DNA from: Candidatus Wallbacteria bacterium
GTDB taxonomy: Bacteria; Muiribacteriota; UBA6191; JACPRK01
Assembly: GCA_016199905.1 (NCBI GenBank)
Contig: JACQFU010000135.1
Coordinates: 1-10,461, forward strand
DNA: 10,461 nt
Reading direction: 5' to 3'
Shown: piece by piece, positions 7,401 through 10,461 of the stretch
Layout of the letters: the number at the start of each line of letters is the position of its first letter
Numbering within the stretch: position 1 is the stretch's first letter
Made by a program: the position numbers and the translations under genes
Notes under the pieces: generated by a model
Databases searched by the model: none
What the model was told of the DNA's origin: nothing
The model's input: only the letters and a program-made list of their open reading frames with translations

Positions 7401-10400
7401 CCACCGTAACCGTGCGCAACGACGGCACCGGCGCGGCAAACCTCTCTGCAGGCAAGCTCACCGTGAACCCGAAGTTGCTTCTCACCCCCACTGACACCGT
7501 GCTGTCGATATCCCTCGCCGCGGGCGGAGGCACGGCCTCCCTCATGCTCGGCGTCACGGGCGGACCCAGCACCGGCGCCGCCTCGATCACGAGCGCCACC
7601 CTCACCGCGTCGAGCGCCTTCGACGGCAGCAGCGTCCCGATCGCCGCCAACCTGGCGACAGCTGCCTCGGTCTCCGTCGTCAACGCCATTCCCTCCATCA
7701 AGATCGACTCGATCTCGGTCACCCGGACTCAGCTCGCCACAGGCCAGACTCTCGGTGCCACGGTGAAGCTGCACAACTACGGCACCGGCACGGCTAACCT
7801 CACGGCGGCCCAGCTCGTGTTCGCCGGCTCCAACCTGTCGGCGCCGGCGCTTGCGCTCGCAAAGTCGATCGCACCCGCCGCGGACCTTCCGCTCGACTTC
7901 GTGGTGACGGGAAACTCCGCGGGAAGCTCCAGTATCACCAGCCTCACCCTCGCCGCAACCAATGCCTTCACCGGCCTGCCCGTCGGGATCGCCGGAAACA
8001 ATGCCCAGTCGAAAAACGTGCTCGTGCAAGAACTGGCCGGCTTGGTCGTGGATTCCGTGACCCTGTCCAGCGCGCGCGTGCATCGCGGACAGATAGGCGC
8101 GCTGGCCCGGGTCGTTCTCCGAAACCCGGCTCCGGCGGCCACCGGCGGCACGGCTATCTTCATCGCCGGCGCACTCCGAATAGGCACCTCCAACGGCGGT
8201 TACACCGTGAGCCGCCTGGTCGCGGCGCCCGATACGCTCGCCGCCGGCCGCTCCGCGTCGATGAGCTATGCAATCGATGTTCTGGACACGGCGGCCCTCG
8301 GACTGACGAACGTCACGGCCGATGTGCGCGCGCAGGAGGGCAACACGTCCGTGCCCATCAGCGTCGTCAACTCGCGACGCGCCACCTGGAGCGCCAGCGA
8401 TCGGGCGTCTCTCGGCGTCGGCTCCCTGGCTTCCTCGCAGTCGATCGTTCGCCGCAGGCAGCGCGGCATCACCGTGCAAGTGCCCGTGACCAACACGGCC
8501 CCGGCCGCCACGGGTGACCTGGCGATCGCGCTATCCGTGGCCTTGCGGTTCAACGGTTCCGCGTCCGGTTATGCCGTGCAGCCGCTGTCCTCCGCGATAG
8601 CGAACCTTCCGGCCGGCCAGAGCGCCACCCTGTTCTTCTCCGTCGACGCGCTCGACACCGCCCCCCGAGGATCCACTGCGATTGCAGCCGTCGTCTCGGC
8701 GCTGGATGCCGTGAGTCTTCAGCAGGTCCCCGTCGCAAACCCGTCCTCGACCGCCTGGACGGTTCAACTCACTGGAAGTGTCACGGCCGACTCGCTCGTG
8801 GCCACGGCACAGGTCCTCGAACCGGGCCATGCGGGCAACACCGTCCGCCTCGCTCTGCACAACCCGGGCGATCTCTCCGTCGATTTCAACGCCGGGCTCC
8901 GCTTCAACCACCAGTCTGCGGGTTACCTCGTCACCACGGCAGCGGGCAATGCCGTGACGCTCGCAGGCGGCGCCAGCGCAATCCTGACCTTCAGCGTCGA
9001 CGTACTTCCCACGGCAGCCCCGGGTCTCACCACCCTCACCGCCGATCTCCAGGCGAACGCTTCGGGCGCTGCCGCCGCCGTCGTCAACGCCGTGCAGACG
9101 CGCTGGCAGATTCAGCTCCCGGCCGCTCTCGCGGTGACCGCGATCCGGCCGGGCGCAACGAGGCTTTTGCGCGGTCAGCGCCAGGTGCCCGTGGAGCTCG
9201 CGATTGCCAACACCGCACCCGCAACCTCAGGCGCCTCCGCAATGGCGATCGCCGGCACGCCGCTCTTTGGCGGTTCCAGGGCCGGCTATGCGGTAACGAC
9301 TCTCGCCACGAACGTCACAACCCTGGCGGCCGGCCAGTCTCGCGTCCTCACGTATCTCGTCGACGTGCTCTCGCAAGCTCCGCTGGGCGCCACGACTCTC
9401 ACGGCCCTGGTCGGCGCCCGCGACGTCAACACCGCTGCGGCGGCACCCGTGGCGAACGGCATCACCGCAAGCTGGACTGTCGTCGGGCCAGCCGAGCTGC
9501 ACATTACGCGCGTCACACCCGGGCGAGCGGCTGTGACGCAAGGCGAGATTGGTTTGAGAGTCGAGGTGGGCATTGCCAACTCGGGCGCCACGACGGCCGA
9601 GGACCTGCTGTCGGATCTGATCATCGGGGGAAACAGTTTGGGCTACTTCATCCTCGGCGACCCCAACAATGCGGGGCTGCTGGCTGCCGGGAAGAGCGCC
9701 GTCCTGACCTTCACGGTCAGCCTGTCGCCGTCCGTTGCGCTGGGGCCGGCGTCTCTGGTGGCTGCGGTGGAGGGGCTGGAGTCGCTTCAGGGGGGCCCGC
9801 TGCTCGTCGTCAACGACGCGGGGGCTCAGTGGACCGTGGAGGCCCCGGCCGATCTGGTGGTGCTGGCGCTGACGGTGCCCGGGGCGCAGGTGGTCCGGGG
9901 CGAGCGAGATCTCCCGATCGAGCTTCTGGTCGAGAACGCCGGCCAGACGGCCATGGAGGGGCTCTCCGCGGGGCTACGCTTCAACGGTTCCACCGCCAAT
10001 TATGCCGTGACGGCGGAGCCCGCGAATCCCGTGACGCTGGCTGCGGGGGAAAGCCGCGTCCTCCCCTCCTCCGTCGACGTACTGGATAGCGCGCCGGCCG
10101 GAGTCGTCTCGGTGACGTCCGTCGTGCTGGCCACCGAGACCCATACCGGGCGCGCGGTTCCCGTGACGAACCGCCAGGCCGGCAGCTGGCGGGTTCTGAT
10201 TCCGGCCACGCTGCGCCTCGACGCCTTGGCGCTCTCCCGGACGAAGGTGTCGGCGGGCCAGAGAGGCCTCGCGGTCCGCGCGACGGTCGTCAACATTGGA
10301 CAGGACGACACCCTCTCGCTTGCCGCTGGACTGAGATTCAACGGGTCTTCCGAAGGCTTTGACACGACCACGTCGCCCGGAAATCCGACGGTCCTGGCCG

Positions 10401-10461
10401 CGGGCCAGACGGCGCGTCTGGATTTCACCGTCGACGTCCGGCCCGACGCGGCCCCGGGACC
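4460..10461 (+). CDS. Giant secreted Asp-box beta-propeller protein with tandem beta-sandwich modules (C-terminus beyond window)
   Basis: One frame, open for 2000 codons to the window edge. A signal peptide covers residues 1-29: basic start MKARFR, hydrophobic core, signal peptidase I-like site VEA before Ala30. Residues 30-159 are unrecognised, charged and proline-rich. WSSIGPGNIGGR (160-171) opens a beta-propeller region typical of BNR/sortilin-like repeat proteins. Asp boxes (S/T-x-D-x-G-x-x-W/F) start at 195, 253, 299, 344, 392, 444 and 791; variants with Asn for Asp start at 643 and 744. GGTQDNGS and a cysteine cluster (595, 600, 605) also lie in this region. From 845 on there are at least ten modules of 115-123 residues, three of type A then seven of type B, resembling CARDB-like adhesion or Ig-like beta-sandwiches. 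No catalytic residues are evident, so a binding, adhesion or surface-scaffold role is inferred. An anchoring or sorting domain would be expected beyond the window. The ATG gives a proper signal peptide despite a poor ribosome site. Confidence 0.92.
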   Translation, partial: MKARFRQAAVRIGLVLLACWLFSATSVEAAHVQLDMAGVQKLRSAPEPKWVVKWEDERGEREGKHACEAEDSPHESTRWFLRKRRSPAGLVPIEKLMDARARAERMPGGSLSTLPPPRVLLRPVRELTSGKAVPGAIRTFTEASMPPSQPGVASATVNGWSSIGPGNIGGRTRALAAASSSVVYAGGVAGGVWKTTDGGQNWVALDDSMANLAVSCLALDPKDASVVYAGTGEESGSGEGDTNAVRGAGIFKSIDGGAHWNQLASTASKADFYFVNKFAVSLLFGTRLYAATTTGLFASSDGGFSWNRLAASQLTGCITDLVVGQNGSSDVLFVWKRSDGFYVSTDSGATFVARKTGLTPSFQASIAISRTGDRFLALCGARSGTLDGIFTSVDNGATWATLSIPVGSGFDGSFDGQLEYDNICAIDPFNSRRLWVGGVNLFVSNDAGATWAQASRWCAPTVDVPHADQHAIAFSPDYDGTTHQRIFFGNDGGVFATDSGASALPSFRTLNHGYGVTQFYNGAVSATGTVVIGGTQDNGSDGYDSKNPSPNPSFDWNRIFPGDGGYCAIDPTNDNVFYVESQNGELRKTSQGIACQTPDCQFPLCYSSATTGITEGLPFITVFAMDPSNSSRLWLGGTQPWRTINGATSWSSATSGAALHGIDTITAIGIAPSSNGSTVYLGTDGGSVFKSTIALTQAPTWLNISAGLPANSYVSGIAVHPTDSNTLYVTFSGFDVPNGQVWKSMNGGISWLSLRGTGPTAFPNVPCHVVAIDPKDTNTLFAGTDSGVFSSTDAGASWSNVNSPGLANTIVEALVYQQSTDRLFAFTHGRGVFVADVSNVPAPNVGITKIATSLSTVGLGQTFTTTVTLRNFGSAAANFTGEHLSITGSAVTAAELATARSLAAGQTTTFTFTCTGASQGVASITSATITATSAQDGSAAGIRSNAASPVDVTVIRPTPALKIISIASARSIVGVGQSFTATVTVRNDGTGAANLSAGKLTVNPKLLLTPTDTVLSISLAAGGGTASLMLGVTGGPSTGAASITSATLTASSAFDGSSVPIAANLATAASVSVVNAIPSIKIDSISVTRTQLATGQTLGATVKLHNYGTGTANLTAAQLVFAGSNLSAPALALAKSIAPAADLPLDFVVTGNSAGSSSITSLTLAATNAFTGLPVGIAGNNAQSKNVLVQELAGLVVDSVTLSSARVHRGQIGALARVVLRNPAPAATGGTAIFIAGALRIGTSNGGYTVSRLVAAPDTLAAGRSASMSYAIDVLDTAALGLTNVTADVRAQEGNTSVPISVVNSRRATWSASDRASLGVGSLASSQSIVRRRQRGITVQVPVTNTAPAATGDLAIALSVALRFNGSASGYAVQPLSSAIANLPAGQSATLFFSVDALDTAPRGSTAIAAVVSALDAVSLQQVPVANPSSTAWTVQLTGSVTADSLVATAQVLEPGHAGNTVRLALHNPGDLSVDFNAGLRFNHQSAGYLVTTAAGNAVTLAGGASAILTFSVDVLPTAAPGLTTLTADLQANASGAAAAVVNAVQTRWQIQLPAALAVTAIRPGATRLLRGQRQVPVELAIANTAPATSGASAMAIAGTPLFGGSRAGYAVTTLATNVTTLAAGQSRVLTYLVDVLSQAPLGATTLTALVGARDVNTAAAAPVANGITASWTVVGPAELHITRVTPGRAAVTQGEIGLRVEVGIANSGATTAEDLLSDLIIGGNSLGYFILGDPNNAGLLAAGKSAVLTFTVSLSPSVALGPASLVAAVEGLESLQGGPLLVVNDAGAQWTVEAPADLVVLALTVPGAQVVRGERDLPIELLVENAGQTAMEGLSAGLRFNGSTANYAVTAEPANPVTLAAGESRVLPSSVDVLDSAPAGVVSVTSVVLATETHTGRAVPVTNRQAGSWRVLIPATLRLDALALSRTKVSAGQRGLAVRATVVNIGQDDTLSLAAGLRFNGSSEGFDTTTSPGNPTVLAAGQTARLDFTVDVRPDAAPG
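4937..6991 (+). other. Asp-box beta-propeller region of the giant protein
   Basis: Residues 160-844. Seven canonical Asp boxes are seen: TTDGGQNW (195), SIDGGAHW (253), SSDGGFSW (299), STDSGATF (344), SVDNGATW (392), SNDAGATW (444) and STDAGASW (791). TINGATSW (643) and SMNGGISW (744) are Asn variants. Spacing of the first six is 45-58 residues, about one blade each. The gap of about 200 residues after 444 holds divergent blades with phrases such as FFGNDGGVF, GGTQDNGS and AIDPTNDNVFYV. The size suits two propellers or one large sortilin-like propeller. Asp boxes are structural turns, so they do not by themselves imply sialidase activity. Confidence 0.85.
6992..8041 (+). repeat. Three type A beta-sandwich modules (protein repeats)
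   Basis: Modules begin at residues 845 (VGITKIATS), 961 (LKIISIASA) and 1080 (IKIDSISVT), with lengths of 116, 119 and 115. Each has the order: short strand, (G)VGxGQxFxATVTxRN or a close variant, G(T/S)(G/A)xAN, a hydrophobic strand, and a hallmark SITSxTxxA(T/S)(S/N)A with DGS in the first two modules (positions about 7226, 7583 and 7931). They resemble CARDB-like adhesion domains. They are conserved at protein level but clearly diverged in DNA. Confidence 0.85.
8042..10461 (+). repeat. Six complete and one partial type B beta-sandwich modules (protein repeats)
   Basis: Modules begin at residues 1195, 1318, 1441, 1557, 1680, 1799 and 1918; complete ones are 123, 123, 116, 123, 119 and 119 residues. 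Shared pattern: L-x-V opening strand, V-x-R-G-Q/E, a strand ending in N-x-(A/G), (L)RFNGS-x-x-GY-x-V, LAAGQS-x-x-L-x-F-x-VDVL-(D)-x-AP-x-G, and an exit W-(T/R)-V/I-x-x-P-A. The RFNGS block is clearest in modules 2, 6 and 7, is RFNHQS in module 3, and is altered in modules 1, 4 and 5. The seventh is cut by the window edge after 83 residues, so the array may continue. Confidence 0.85.

Noticed and set aside
6713..8479. Minus-strand open frame of 588 codons antisense to the propeller and repeat modules
   Set aside because: The product is Gly/Arg/Ala-rich low complexity. The plus strand has a signal peptide, Asp boxes and periodic modules in a single frame, so this is a composition shadow.
6992..10461. 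DNA-level tandem repeats suggesting recent amplification or phase variation
   Set aside because: The modules are alike in protein pattern but clearly diverged in nucleotide sequence; no long identical DNA blocks or simple-sequence tracts were seen.

Overview
The window is GC-rich and tightly coding. Almost all of it is explained by three genes, two of which run off the edges. No RNA gene, IS element or CRISPR array was seen. Base composition, a Tad-type pilus/secretion ATPase and very large secreted propeller proteins fit a high-GC Gram-negative bacterium of the Acidobacteriota, Myxococcota, Planctomycetota or candidate-phylum kind. This is inference from style; no marker gene settles it.

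Layout. Positions 2693 to 1 (minus strand, C-terminus beyond the window) encode a CpaF/TadA-family secretion ATPase. It carries one complete ATPase domain followed, in the same reading frame, by a second CpaF domain that is cut off just before its expected P-loop. Positions 2694-2781 are a short divergent intergenic region. Positions 2782-4359 (plus strand) encode a polytopic membrane protein resembling GT-C glycosyltransferases of the PMT/ArnT type. Positions 4360-4459 hold a hairpin just after the stop codon, an 8-bp tandem duplication and a run of alternating GC. From 4460 to the right edge there is one uninterrupted plus-strand reading frame of 2000 codons with no stop. It encodes a secreted giant protein: signal peptide, a short unique region, a large Asp-box (BNR/sortilin-like) beta-propeller region with nine recognisable Asp boxes, then at least ten tandem beta-sandwich-like modules in two classes (three of type A, then seven of type B, the last incomplete).

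How they may work together. The ATPase would power assembly or secretion by a Tad (type IVc) pilus or related machine at the inner membrane. The glycosyltransferase would transfer a sugar from a lipid carrier on the periplasmic side. The giant protein looks like a stalked extracellular or surface protein, with a propeller head and a repetitive stalk. The membrane glycosyltransferase and the giant gene are co-directional and 100 bp apart. A functional link (for example glycosylation of the secreted protein) is only a guess from proximity. The most unusual items are the in-frame CpaF-CpaF fusion and the two-class modular stalk, whose codon usage changes near its visible end.
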